Positions 55,827-64,000 of a DNA stretch of 64,000 nucleotides are shown here, in pieces. Below the pieces are notes generated by a model. It was not told the DNA's origin. It saw only the letters and a program-made list of their open reading frames with translations, and did no database searches. The translations under genes were made by a program, and so were the position numbers. Position 1 is the stretch's first letter. Each line of letters begins with the position of its first letter. This DNA comes from Sphaerosporella brunnea (Eukaryota; Ascomycota; Pezizomycetes; Pezizales; Pyronemataceae), in the NCBI GenBank assembly GCA_008704415.1, contig VXIS01000010.1, positions 248,001 through 312,000 of the forward strand, read 5' to 3'.

Positions 55827-56545
55827 CAGGGCTGTCAATAGTCCGGCCGCCCGCCAGGTCAGACCGGGCCCCGCGGAGTGGGTCAGGTCGGGCCGATGAT
55901 GCGGAAAGCCTGATAGATTCGGGCCGGTGTAAGAAAAGCCTGGATATCTGATAGGTCCCGGCTGGCGCCGGGTACGCCTGGTCAAGGTCGGTTCGGTCAG
56001 CGGGCCGAACTCAGAACCACTAAAAGCGCTGATCGCTGGGTGCTTGTTCCGCAGGAGCTAAAGCGTTGATCGCAATCAATTGACTTGTCGATCACCGGCA
56101 GAATCCACGCACGTTTAACCCAAAAACTACAGCTCGGCGGAGAGTCGGAATAAAACGGAGCGGAACTGCTGACTTTTTGCTTACAAATCACGCCCTTTGA
56201 CCCAGGAAATTCTGGTCGGAACAGAGGCGGAAGAATACGGATCCGAACTGGTGATCTTTTGCCTGGAACAGCGGGCGGCGGAGATTGATGGGTAGGGGCT
56301 TCACGTTGGATCTGTATCTCGCTTTCGTTTTCTTTTTGTTGATGTCAGTGTAAGCAAAGATAGTACCGGTGCCTGGCGGGCCCGCCGGGCGCCGGGTGTT
56401 CACCGGGCCTGATGGGCACCTTCAGTCACCTGGGTCCCGTGCAAAATTGCCTGGTCCAAACGGGCCGTAATTTTCAAAGCCCGTTTGAATCAAACGGGTT
56501 CAGGCCTCCTCCAAAGCCGGACTGTCTGGACCTTTGACAGCCCTG
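55827..56545. mobile_element. hAT-type non-autonomous element, family N3
   Basis: Starts CAGGGCTGTCAATAGTCCGG and ends CTTTGACAGCCCTG in inverted orientation, 719 bp. The right ~250 bp match the right end of the complete N3 element at 62704-63534, including CTGTATCTCGC and GCCTGGCGGGCCCGCCGGGC. No clear 8-bp duplication remains (GGGGGCAT versus TGGAGGTA), so it may be old or rearranged. No transposase is encoded. Confidence 0.65.
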
Positions 56546-56975
56546 TGGAGGTATAGCTATCCCGGGTGTGAGTTCATTCCTGTTCACAGAACGCTGGACT
56601 CTCCCGTTGTGCCACTCTGCCGGAAGCTCAGATGACTGCTTTTCTGCTGTCGGCTCACTAATGACGTTTGAATGATAGCTATGGCGCTGGCGGAACTGCG
56701 CACATGTAGTGTCTATCATTCCTTCACAATATTGACTGCCTGACGAGGCGATGTGTAGATGGCTGATTGGTCAGCCAAAGAACAGCGAAATCAGATTTAT
56801 GCTGCCTCATGTGGCATGCGCAGCTCCAAAGCTGTTCCGTTAGACTATAACGGTACAGCGAGGTGGACGCGAGTAGTTTGAGCATTCAACCTTGCGTCTC
56901 TGCCGACGGATTCATGAATACCGCACCGCCGGCTTCCACCAGCACGCCGACACCGAGTTCAAGATTACCTCCAAG

Positions 56976-57672
56976 ATGGTGTTTAAAATGCTCGCCATGT
57001 GCTTTGAGATCCCGGACCTCGAGGACGACGACTTGGACAGCGGCATCGTAACCGTCCTCGTTCGTGCTCCCGATGTCGCAGGCGATGTCTGGTTCTTCAA
57101 CTCGTGCTGTGACGACGCCGTCGACATGGGAGATTATTACATCCTGCAACACGACGCCAGCACCTGTGAGAATAATGTGTTGTTCGGTGTGCAGGAGTGG
57201 GAAGGCGGAACGCGGACTCATAAGTTTGATCACTCGCAGTGGGAGGAGGACAATGACTGGCTTCCCAAGTGTTGCCAGTGTGCGTTCCTCAACAGTACTC
57301 ACCTGCGGGAAGAGGACTCGAAACGTGGCAAGGACGGCTTCGCTGATATCAAGGATGCGAACAAGAATGATAAAAAGCCGAAGAAAAAGGACGACCAGGA
57401 AGACAACGCTGGACGTGGCCGCGCGCGTTCTGCGGCTGGACAGAAAGGGCGCGCCCTGGATAAGTCTCCGAAAAAAAAAGAGGGCCCTAGCTTTGCGCGC
57501 GCGATCTGTCGCCCACGCTGCAAATAATTCGATCGCTGGAGACGGTGAGGCAAGCATCATGGCTGCCGTCACGGCCCTGGGAACCAGACTTGAGGCAAAG
57601 ATGGACGACGGGTTCGAGAAAGTCAATAATCGGTTTTGCTCAGTTGAAGCCTACATCACAGCAATGGCGTGA
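56976..57672 (+). pseudogene. Uncharacterised lysine-rich protein gene, frameshifted at an A9 run
   Basis: The ATG at 56976 (MVFKMLAMCFEIPDLEDDDL) opens a frame with VWFFNSCCDDAVDMGDYYIL, a WLPKCCQCAF cysteine cluster and a long lysine-rich segment that looks like a nuclear localisation region. At a run of nine A (57471-57479) the likely coding frame moves to another frame, which continues with MAAVTALGTRLEAKMDDGFE, a coiled-coil-like helix, to a stop at 57672. The homopolymer suggests either a real slippage mutation or a sequencing error. The upstream frame is open from about 56892, so the start is uncertain. The family is not recognised. Confidence 0.45.
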
Positions 57673-57879
57673 CATCTGAGGCAAGAGCAATATGAGTGCA
57701 CGCAGGAAGAGCTCGATCGTTGCAACAACATGAACTGCGAGGGAATAATCTCCACCCCACGTACTCCCACCTTCCGCGCCGCCGTCGAAAAGCGGTATCC
57801 TCAATGCCTGCTGTCGGGCGCGCGCAACCACCCGGAAGATCTGGAGCGCGTTGGACCACCTTGCCCTCAGAGCCTCCGT

Positions 57880-58290
57880 TGCCGCTCCCGGTCTTTTCCT
57901 TGGTAATGGCATCATTGTCCTAGTATACGTCGACGACATCATGATCCTTACCAGTACCATCCACAAGCTTACTCTAATTTGTGAGGCTCTCAAAGAACGC
58001 TTCCGCGCCGCACCTCCTAAGGGTGCCAGCATTCCAATAGGAGAGTATTTCCAGTATGTAGGCCTTAACATTCAACGTGACCGCAAGCGTCGAACCGCCT
58101 ACATCAACCAGTCCGGATACATGGCAAAGGTTCTTGAACAATTCGGCATGAGCCACTGCCGGGCACAATATACCCCGATGGAAGAAGTTCTGAAGATCCA
58201 CCCAGGCGTGGCAGAAACGGGGGAGTCTGCCTACCTTCAAACCTCCTACACGCCACAAATCCAGCACCAACGACAAACTACACACTCAAA
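57880..58290 (+). pseudogene. Ty1/copia reverse transcriptase fragment
   Basis: One frame contains IIVLVYVDDIMILTS (YVDD box at 57926-57937) then FRAAPPKGASIPIGEYFQYV, GLNIQRDRKRRTAYINQSGY and MAKVLEQFGMSHC, the C-terminal half of copia RT. It begins abruptly at about 57890 and ends after YTPQIQHQRQ without RNase H. No LTRs adjoin. The catalytic box is intact, but the domain is truncated on both sides. Confidence 0.8.
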
Positions 58291-58750
58291 GTAAGCACCG
58301 CTGCGTTGCACCCGTATAATATACGCACCGGATTGCGCATCAATTGCGACTTGCTAGGTTGACGAAACGCGATAGTCGTCAGAGGAACGGCGCGCGACTC
58401 GTGTGGCTCAAGATATTGTATCCAGACTCGGCGGTTCCTAACAAGGCCTGCAAAGTTCTTGGTCACTAAGTTTCCAGGTCAAGCGCACCTGAACAAGGTC
58501 GATTTCGGCGGCGAATACTCAGCCAAAGGTGGCTTTGCGGCTCGTGTCGAGTGCCAGAAGATCTGAACCCTCACCCTCCGCGACGCACAATATGGGCGCA
58601 GCCCTCCCGTACCCTCGCGTCGGCAAAACCCTCTTGCCCGCGCGTGTATTTAATGCGGCACTACTGCAGTCGTTCGATCCAATCTACACTTCACACATCT
58701 TGATCGACCGCCACCTCCCTCTCAACAACTACCAGCATAGACTGCCAAAC

Positions 58751-59125
58751 ATGCCACCGCCCATTTCGCCGGCCGACGCCGCCCCCACGCATCTCACCGC
58801 GTTCGTCAGCTGCCAGCGGCCGGCGTCCCCGATCGTTCGCGGCGACGTGGTCCCGTTCAAAGAACTCCTGGAAGTGAGGGAGTGGGCGCTGATCACGCTT
58901 GACCACCCGCGCGCGCCGGACGAGGAGCGCCCTACGCCGAGCATCATGCCAAACCTTGTGACGTCCTGGGTATGTGTATCGTGAGTGACCAGGATCAGAA
59001 GCTGACTGAGGTAACGACAGGACGTCCGTCCTAAGGCGCGCCCACGTCGGGTGCCCCTACGGCCGGGCACCCGACTTATGTTTATAATGCTAATAATCGC
59101 TACCTGGTTCCCAAACGTTGAGTGA
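58751..59125 (+). CDS. Small two-exon gene, tandem paralogue 1 (106 aa)
   Basis: Exon 1, 58751-58969, starts MPPPISPADAAPTHLTAF. A 51-nt intron (58970-59020) has a GTATGT donor, a GCTGACTG branch and an ACAG acceptor. Exon 2, 59021-59125, ends WFPNVE. Exon 1 aligns with exon 1 of the next gene (ISPADAA/VSPVDAA, FKELLEVREWAL/FDELMDMRTWVL, W directly before the intron), with the intron in the same position and phase. Exon 2 is unrelated after about two codons, so the duplication probably ends there and this copy's C-terminus may be novel or broken. A TATTTAATG promoter-like motif lies ~100 bp upstream. Function unknown. Confidence 0.55.
59047..59076. repeat. GC-rich perfect hairpin between the tandem paralogues
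   Basis: GTCGGGTGCCC and GGGCACCCGAC form an 11-bp perfect stem with an 8-bp loop. It lies inside exon 2 of the first gene and ~110 bp upstream of the second gene's start. It may act as a terminator-like structure or mark the duplication boundary. Confidence 0.6.
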
Positions 59126-59185
59126 TGGTAGGGTAGGACGTAGTTGCGGCGCATCGCCACACATCTCTAGCACAGAAGGTTCAAC

Positions 59186-59708
59186 ATGCCCCGGCGAAAG
59201 AAGAAAGACGTCTCCCCCGTCGACGCCGCCGCCGCCCGTCTCACGGCGTCGCTCGACAGACTTCAGGGTCCCTCCGCGGTCGCGCGCGAGGTGGTGGCCT
59301 TTGACGAACTTATGGACATGAGAACGTGGGTCCTGGAGCAACTGTCCGAGCCCCGCCAGGAGGGAGAAGCGGAACCGAAGCTGGTTACGGTGCCCAGCAT
59401 CGCGCCGCTGTGGGTATGTACATCTTCAGCAAGCAGCGCTCGAGGGCCCTTAGCTGACGGAGGTAACGCAGGACATGCACGACGGACAGCATGCGGTGTG
59501 GGATCGCCAGGACAACACGCACCAGGACAACCCCCCCGAGACGCCCAAGGAACACGAAGGCGAGGGTGAAACACCGACCATGTACGGTGATGACGAAGAG
59601 CGTATCGCTCTAGTTGCTGACGCCCAGGAGAACGACGTCAGTATCGAGCCAGGAGTCGGGGTCAGGGCTGTCAAAAGTCCGGCCAGTCCGGCTTTGAGCG
59701 CGGCCTGA
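59186..59708 (+). CDS. Small two-exon gene, tandem paralogue 2 (3' end in a hAT fragment)
   Basis: Exon 1, 59186-59413 (MPRRKKKDVSPVDAAAARLT...), and a 58-nt intron, 59414-59471 (GTATGT, GCTGACGG branch, GCAG acceptor), are followed by exon 2 from 59472, an acidic tail (DMHDGQHAVWDRQDN, GDDEERIALVADAQEND). Codons keep one frame across the junction. The last ~15 codons and the stop at 59706-59708 lie inside a hAT terminal fragment beginning at 59663, so the original C-terminus was replaced or lost. The basic N-terminus PRRKKK may be a nuclear signal. Function unknown. Confidence 0.6.
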
Positions 59709-59855
59709 ACCGGACTGATTGAAACGGGCTTTTGAAATCACGGCCCGTTTGGACCAGGCTTTTTGGATCGAGACCCAGGCACCTACGGGCACCCGCCAGG
59801 CCCAGAAGCACCCGGCGCCCGGCGGGCACTCCAGTGTGACTCTCACGGACCCGCC
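59663..59855 (-). mobile_element. hAT family N3 end fragment
   Basis: Begins CAGGGCTGTCAAAAGTCCGG and is the reverse complement of the right end of the element at 62704-63534 for ~190 bp (GCCCGTTT, GGACCAGG, CCGGCGCCC segments). The other end is missing. It provides the stop codon of the upstream small gene. Confidence 0.7.
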
Positions 59856-59889
59856 GGAATTTTTGAGTGTGGTATGTTTGTCGGTATAG

Positions 59890-61096
59890 ATTGATTGAAT
59901 GGCATATGCCCCGCATACCACTCCTAAACCTGCGAAAAGAGCAGGATACCACCGAAGTTTTGAGTTCTCCAGGATACCACAACATGATCGATCACCCATT
60001 CCCTCACCGTCAACTTTAGTTGAATGTTGGACCTCGTCCACTCCCTCACCGCATCCTCTCGGCGGCGTACCACCTCCAGCTCACTGCACTCGCCGGACGT
60101 ATTAGCCTTCTTGCCTTGCGCAGAACCCCTCCTCCCAATCAAATACATTGATCTGGCTACTCCTGCTACTTCCCCCTCCCGCGCGTCGGGATTTCACGCG
60201 TTCAGAGGGCAACAGTGTATCACGCCGTGGGTGGGGCGGACTTGGATGCAGTGCGCTCAGATGCAGTGTGTTCGAACGTTCTGAGCGTGACAGTTGAAAG
60301 CAAGGTGGTGAGGCACGGGGAGTTGTTCAGCACGTTTCAGGGCTTCAAGGCGAGAATCCACGCTTTGGCTGCCGTTGCAGGATTTGGTGTGCGCTTCGAA
60401 CGCTCAGACCGCAAGCAAGAAGAATTTTGATGTCTCAAAAGAATGCGACTTCAAAATTCACGCATACTGGAAGCCGCTGCTCGAAAAGGTTCAGGTTGCA
60501 AAAGGTCATCGCAACACTCACGTTGCGCGTGGGGAGCGCCCAACCGGCCCGGATTCAGTCAGCCAGCACTCCTTTTTGAAGACTGCAGTCCCGATGTGTA
60601 TGTCAGTTACCACCTGAGCAGATACAAAAAGCGGTCCAGATGCATCTGAGCAGGACAACAGTGTAGACAGTGCTGGGACTTACCGTGGCAAAGCAGTGGC
60701 TGAGCCGTGGCTAATAAATGCACAGCTACCAGTAACGTTACAATTCCAAGATTTCAACGTTACGTGGCACTTTACTGTAACAGATCATCCGTGACGGTAA
60801 TTGCACATCCCTAGCTGGAAGCGCTTCAGAACCGACAATTGGCGGTTGAACGCCGGAAATGTGACCTTCACGACGCTGTGGGTTTTGGCACCCGCGGTCA
60901 TAACGTGCGTACCTGTACCCGCCCACACACGTGGAGAGACTACTTACCTAGCAATGGAAACCACCGTGAAGAAAGCATTACTGTACCTTACGCTTGTCTT
61001 ATGTTGTGATATCCTGCACCACACAAAACGTCGGTGGTATCCTGCTCTTTTCGCAGGTTTCGTGGTGGTATTCTGGACATGTACCGTTGCTTGAAC
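59890..61096 (+). mobile_element. Mutator-like (MULE) derivative with ~85-bp inverted repeats
   Basis: Inverted repeats 59901-59985 and 61001-61085 share a long AAACCTGCGAAAAGAGCAGG block plus ATACCACC and GTTTTG segments. Flanking 11-mers ATTGATTGAAT and GTTGCTTGAAC match at 8 of 11, a plausible diverged MULE-type duplication. The interior holds frames like HGELFSTFQGFKARIHALAA and then VSKECDFKIHAYWKPLLEKV with GHRNTHV, resembling the N-terminal zinc region of MULE transposases (C ... H-N-H type). The catalytic domain is absent. Confidence 0.65.
60215..60617 (+). pseudogene. MULE transposase N-terminal remnant
   Basis: Two overlapping frames: 60215-60430 (GFKARIHALAAVAGFGVRFE) and, after a +/-1 shift near 60410, 60375-60617 (KECDFKIHAYWKPLLEKVQV and GHRNTHV). 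The order of a helical address segment, Cys and then H-x-N-T-H matches the DNA-binding region found at the start of MULE/FAR1-like transposases. It ends without the DDE domain. Confidence 0.45.
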
Positions 61097-61475
61097 TGCT
61101 ACGTGAGGGTTCGAAATCAGGACCATGGTTGATCACTCCGTACATTATATCTCTATCCATGATTGTATATCACAGCGCTGACTCACGCGTCGGTTCCCAG
61201 TGAGCTGACTAAGGTTTGCAGACTCCAACAATTGCCAAGCCGCTACTCAGTGTCTCAACACCTCATAACCTCTCCTCGACATCATTGGCAGAGCACTACG
61301 ACATACCGGCCGTTCACGGCATCCCTTCCTTGCGGCGCGTAGATCAACACATCAACGCGTACGCAACAGGACCACGACATGGGGCCAGCCGAGGTCAATC
61401 TTGCACCGCTGTCGGGATGCCCGTCGCCAAAGACCAATATCGGCAACCATCCTGACCTTGCCAGGCGTTCGTTTC

Positions 61476-61707
61476 CTTTGACGATGCTGCCGCAGCAAGA
61501 AGTGCAGCTGAGGTGGAAGACCAGCTGCCGGTTGACGATCACAGCGTGGAGGTCGAGGTGCACTGCTCGCCGACGTCGAGCGCCGTCGATTGTGACAGTT
61601 CAAACGACAGCGACGCTAGCGATGAGGAGTGCCTGCCAAAGAGCCCCCGTTTGAACGATAGCGATAGCAGCGATCAGGAGTGTCGGCCGGAGTTGTTGGT
61701 TACTTAG
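61476..61707 (+). CDS. C-terminal exon of an uncharacterised acidic Ser/Asp-rich protein
   Basis: Following a CTGAC branch-like motif and a TTGCCAG acceptor, the frame reads AFVSFDDAAAARSAAEVEDQ, then repeated acidic blocks CDSSNDSDASDEECLPKSP and NDSDSSDQECRPELL, to a stop at 61705-61707. The duplicated NDSD(A/S)SD(E/Q)EC motif suggests an internal repeat. The upstream exon could not be defined (61085-61475). Function unknown. From 61708 to 62445 I see nothing supportable. Confidence 0.35.
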
Positions 61708-62445
61708 GCGTTCCACATTGGGTCCATGAACACTGTCCCGGGTTATTTTTGCCCTCACGTCGGTGTGGGAATGGCAGACCCAGTGATTTGTTCTATGCCG
61801 TTTGGCCTTAATGTCCTGGGCGTATCATACTATGCAATGTACCTAATGAGAAATTATTCCACTGACCCAGAATTGCATTCTGTCTGTGAACGTGATGTGT
61901 GACTGCATCATCGTGACCGGGTTTTCCACCACTGAGCCGCAAAAACCTCAAAATGCCATCGTCCCGTCGCTCGCTAGCCCCACCCCCCAGCGTACCATAA
62001 TGTAGACTTTCCTGCCTGGCCAGGGTTCAGTGTTGCAGCCTATAACTGCAAATACAACCGCCCCGTATGCAGAGTTGCAAATGGACATCACACGAACTGT
62101 TGCTGTCCACGTGGGGAAGGAAACATACTCTTTGCTGTTATAGGCATGTTGCCCGTGGTTTACGCCGGACCAGCAAAACCTCCCATATGTTCTATCCTCA
62201 TTTCCTACCCTGTAATTCTGACAACTCCGGCGACCGCGAGGATAGCACGCCGGCTCACTGGCTGCGTTGCTCTCCAGGCTAGCTACCCGCGCAGAGCAAA
62301 AGGTGGAAGCGCAATCACGTACAAAGATGTGCGGCTCGAGTCGATTTTTAGATTTGTTTTGTAAGCTTCAGAGAGCGCACGGTAAGCAACGCATTATCGG
62401 TTCCTGGTTAGGCGGCAACAGATATGCGTAATCCGAACGCAGCCA

Positions 62446-63599
62446 CAGTAGAACCTCTCTATAACCATACCTCGGCGCCGGGGGGGGCATAGTCTTATAT
62501 GGCGGATATTACATAGAGGTTGGCTTGGCGTACAAGTGATGACAGGTGATGCGGAGCGCTCTGGGGGGCAGGGTAAACGCTCCTCAACCTCTTCACACAA
62601 ATGATAAAGCGGGCGATAATTGCTTTTCCCCAGCGGTGGCCGCACTTTTTATAAGAATACCATACATATTTTTTGCGTTTTCATAATTCGGGACCGGGGC
62701 CACCAGGGCGGTCAATGATCCGGCCGGCCACCCGGTCAAACGGGGCCCCAAGGAGTGGGTCAGGTTGGGCCGGTGATGTGGCAAGCCCGACAGGTTGGGC
62801 CCGGCATAGGTGACGGCTGGTGCCCGGTATCCTGAAGTAAGGTCGGGTCGGTCATTGTAGCGAACGCAGAAAAAACGCGCCCGGTTGGCAAGCTCCCAAT
62901 TCGATGCATTGAAGCGATTTCAGCAACTCCCGGTCGAAGGATTCGCTGCCATGCAAGACTACTGAGTTAAATCGATCGGCCAAGGCTGCAATGGGATGTT
63001 CGGACGAGATCTGCCTCGCATGGGAGTTGAGCTCAATGCGATTCCAGCGACGTCTGCTGAAGCAGAATGTGTGTTCATCGGGTGAGAGTCTCCTTTGAAG
63101 TTGGTGTCGATGGAAGCATCAGTAACAATCCCCAGGGATGGATACACTATTACGGGTCAAGAATGCCTCCAATCCTGGGCGAGGGAAGATCTGGTATACG
63201 CGGCGGGTTCTCAAATTCATCAGGTTGAGCGTATGCTGAGTGACTTGGAGCAGCGGGGGGCGCAGATGGAGCGGTATCTGGAGGTGCTTCAGGTTGTTGA
63301 ATCTGTATCTCGCGTTCATGTTTCTTTCCTTGATGTATGTGCAAGCAAAAAACTACAGATGCCTGGCGGGCCCGCCGGGCGCCGGGTACTTCTGGGCCTT
63401 GCGGGTGCCCGTAGGCGGCTGGGTCTCGATCCAAAAGGCCTGGTCCAAACGGGCCGTGATTTCAAAAGCCCGTTTCAATCAGTCCGGCTCAGGCCGCGCC
63501 CAAAGCCGGACTGGCCGGACTTTTGGCAACCCTGGGGGCCACGCAGTCTTATACAGAGGTTATTCTTATAAGGGGTATTCCTATAGAGCGGTTCTACTG
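62446..63599. mobile_element. Pogo-like MITE interrupted by a hAT element
   Basis: Inverted ends CAGTAGAACCTCTCTATA (62446) and the complement CAGTAGAACCGCTCTATA (ending 63599) match at 22 of 26. The flanking dinucleotides are CA and TC, each one change from the TA expected for pogo/Tigger-type elements. Subterminal AGTCTTATA and TAGAGGTT motifs recur at both ends. Removing the internal hAT element leaves a MITE of about 315 bp. Confidence 0.7.
62696..63542. mobile_element. hAT non-autonomous element, family N3, perfect 8-bp target duplication
   Basis: The element 62704-63534 (831 bp) has ends CAGGGCGGTCAATGATCCGG and CCGGACTTTTGGCAACCCTG, flanked by GGGGCCAC at 62696-62703 and 63535-63542. 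The interior has a short frame (63113 on: ASVTIPRDGYTITGQECLQS, then MLSDLEQRGAQMERYLEVLQ) but no transposase motif. It inserted into the pogo-like MITE. Confidence 0.9.
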
Positions 63600-64000
63600 T
63601 CCACGAAAAAATAATACGCCTGAACCAAGCTGCACAACCAACTTCGGCGAGCGAGCAAATTCGTGTTGCCTGCCGTTGCAAGCCGGCAAAAAATGCAATA
63701 GGAGATGTTACAATTTGACTGCCGCAATTTAGGCTGCCTACTGCATAGAACTCAAAGACCGACATATCGTATTATGCCGGTGATCACGCAGCTGCGCCTC
63801 CCCCAAAAGTGGGATGTCTATAGCGCTGGCGAGCGGCTGGGGCTTTGCAAAAACGTGATCAGACGGAGACTGTGGATACGAATCTGAGGCGAAGTAGGCT
63901 AATCCGTCTGCTCAGCATACGAGTATTTGGCTTCATGGACTCGGAGAGTTCGATGTTCTTCCAGAAGCAGGTATTGCTCGCTGTTTCAAGTATACTTGTC
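63600..64000. other. No supportable gene
   Basis: Only short overlapping frames to the end of the window; no repeat or element end recognised. Confidence 0.5.

Noticed and set aside
1..64000. CRISPR arrays, tRNA or rRNA genes
   Set aside because: No regularly spaced direct repeats with unique spacers, no cloverleaf with a GTTCRANNC T-arm and no conserved rRNA blocks were recognised by eye.

Overview
This window is eukaryotic and almost certainly from a filamentous basidiomycete fungus. The introns are very short (51-103 nt, GTATGT/GTAACT-type donors, CTNAC-type branch points). Recognisable genes are F-box and ankyrin-like proteins, a RecQ-like helicase fragment and an HNH-like exon, all common in Agaricomycetes. 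The rest is a dense graveyard of nested transposable elements. I see no bacterial operons, no CRISPR array, no rRNA and no tRNA gene. Most open frames are chance frames; few genes are intact.

Layout. 1-4.6 kb: no supportable gene. 4.9-8.9 kb: a small gene, then a mobile-looking gene (copy 1 of three) beside a copia-type LTR, a TA-flanked MITE carrying a second MITE, and gene copy 3. 9.7-11.0 kb: a hAT transposase pseudogene whose catalytic core is deleted. 11.2-21.6 kb: a Ty3/gypsy chromovirus on the minus strand, full of nonsense mutations. It is interrupted by an intact Tc1/mariner-type transposon (11377-13789, 50-bp inverted repeats, 638-aa transposase), a solo LTR inside integrase (14522-15020) and an unresolved insertion between gag and protease. 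21.6-24.4 kb: a copia-derived, apparently non-autonomous LTR element with a gag remnant followed by a decayed heptad-repeat (coiled-coil) frame and an acidic tail. 25.5-28.9 kb: a small gene, its degraded paralogue and gene copy 2. 30.2-32.4 kb: a hAT MITE and a four-unit ~155-bp tandem array split by a hAT derivative. 32.4-34.9 kb: RecQ-like and ankyrin-like pseudogenes. 36.2-37.9 kb: an F-box-like pseudogene. 40-43.4 kb: another hAT derivative, a two-part gene with one stop codon and a second LTR family. 49.3-50.9 kb: a three-exon F-box/ankyrin-like gene with one nonsense codon. 51-54.6 kb: a hAT MITE, a Harbinger-like MITE, a solo LTR and a further hAT derivative, each with target duplications. 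54.8-59.7 kb: an HNH-like pseudogene with coding repeats, hAT elements, a lysine-rich gene, a copia RT fragment and a tandem pair of small paralogous genes. 59.9-63.6 kb: a Mutator-like derivative and a pogo-like MITE containing a hAT element.

The genes do not form a pathway. The coherent story is genome dynamics: repeated nested insertion, internal deletion of hAT transposases, and C-to-T-type decay of the older elements, beside one structurally intact DNA transposon. Gene models were checked by reading frame, splice signals and codon arithmetic only; no database search was possible.
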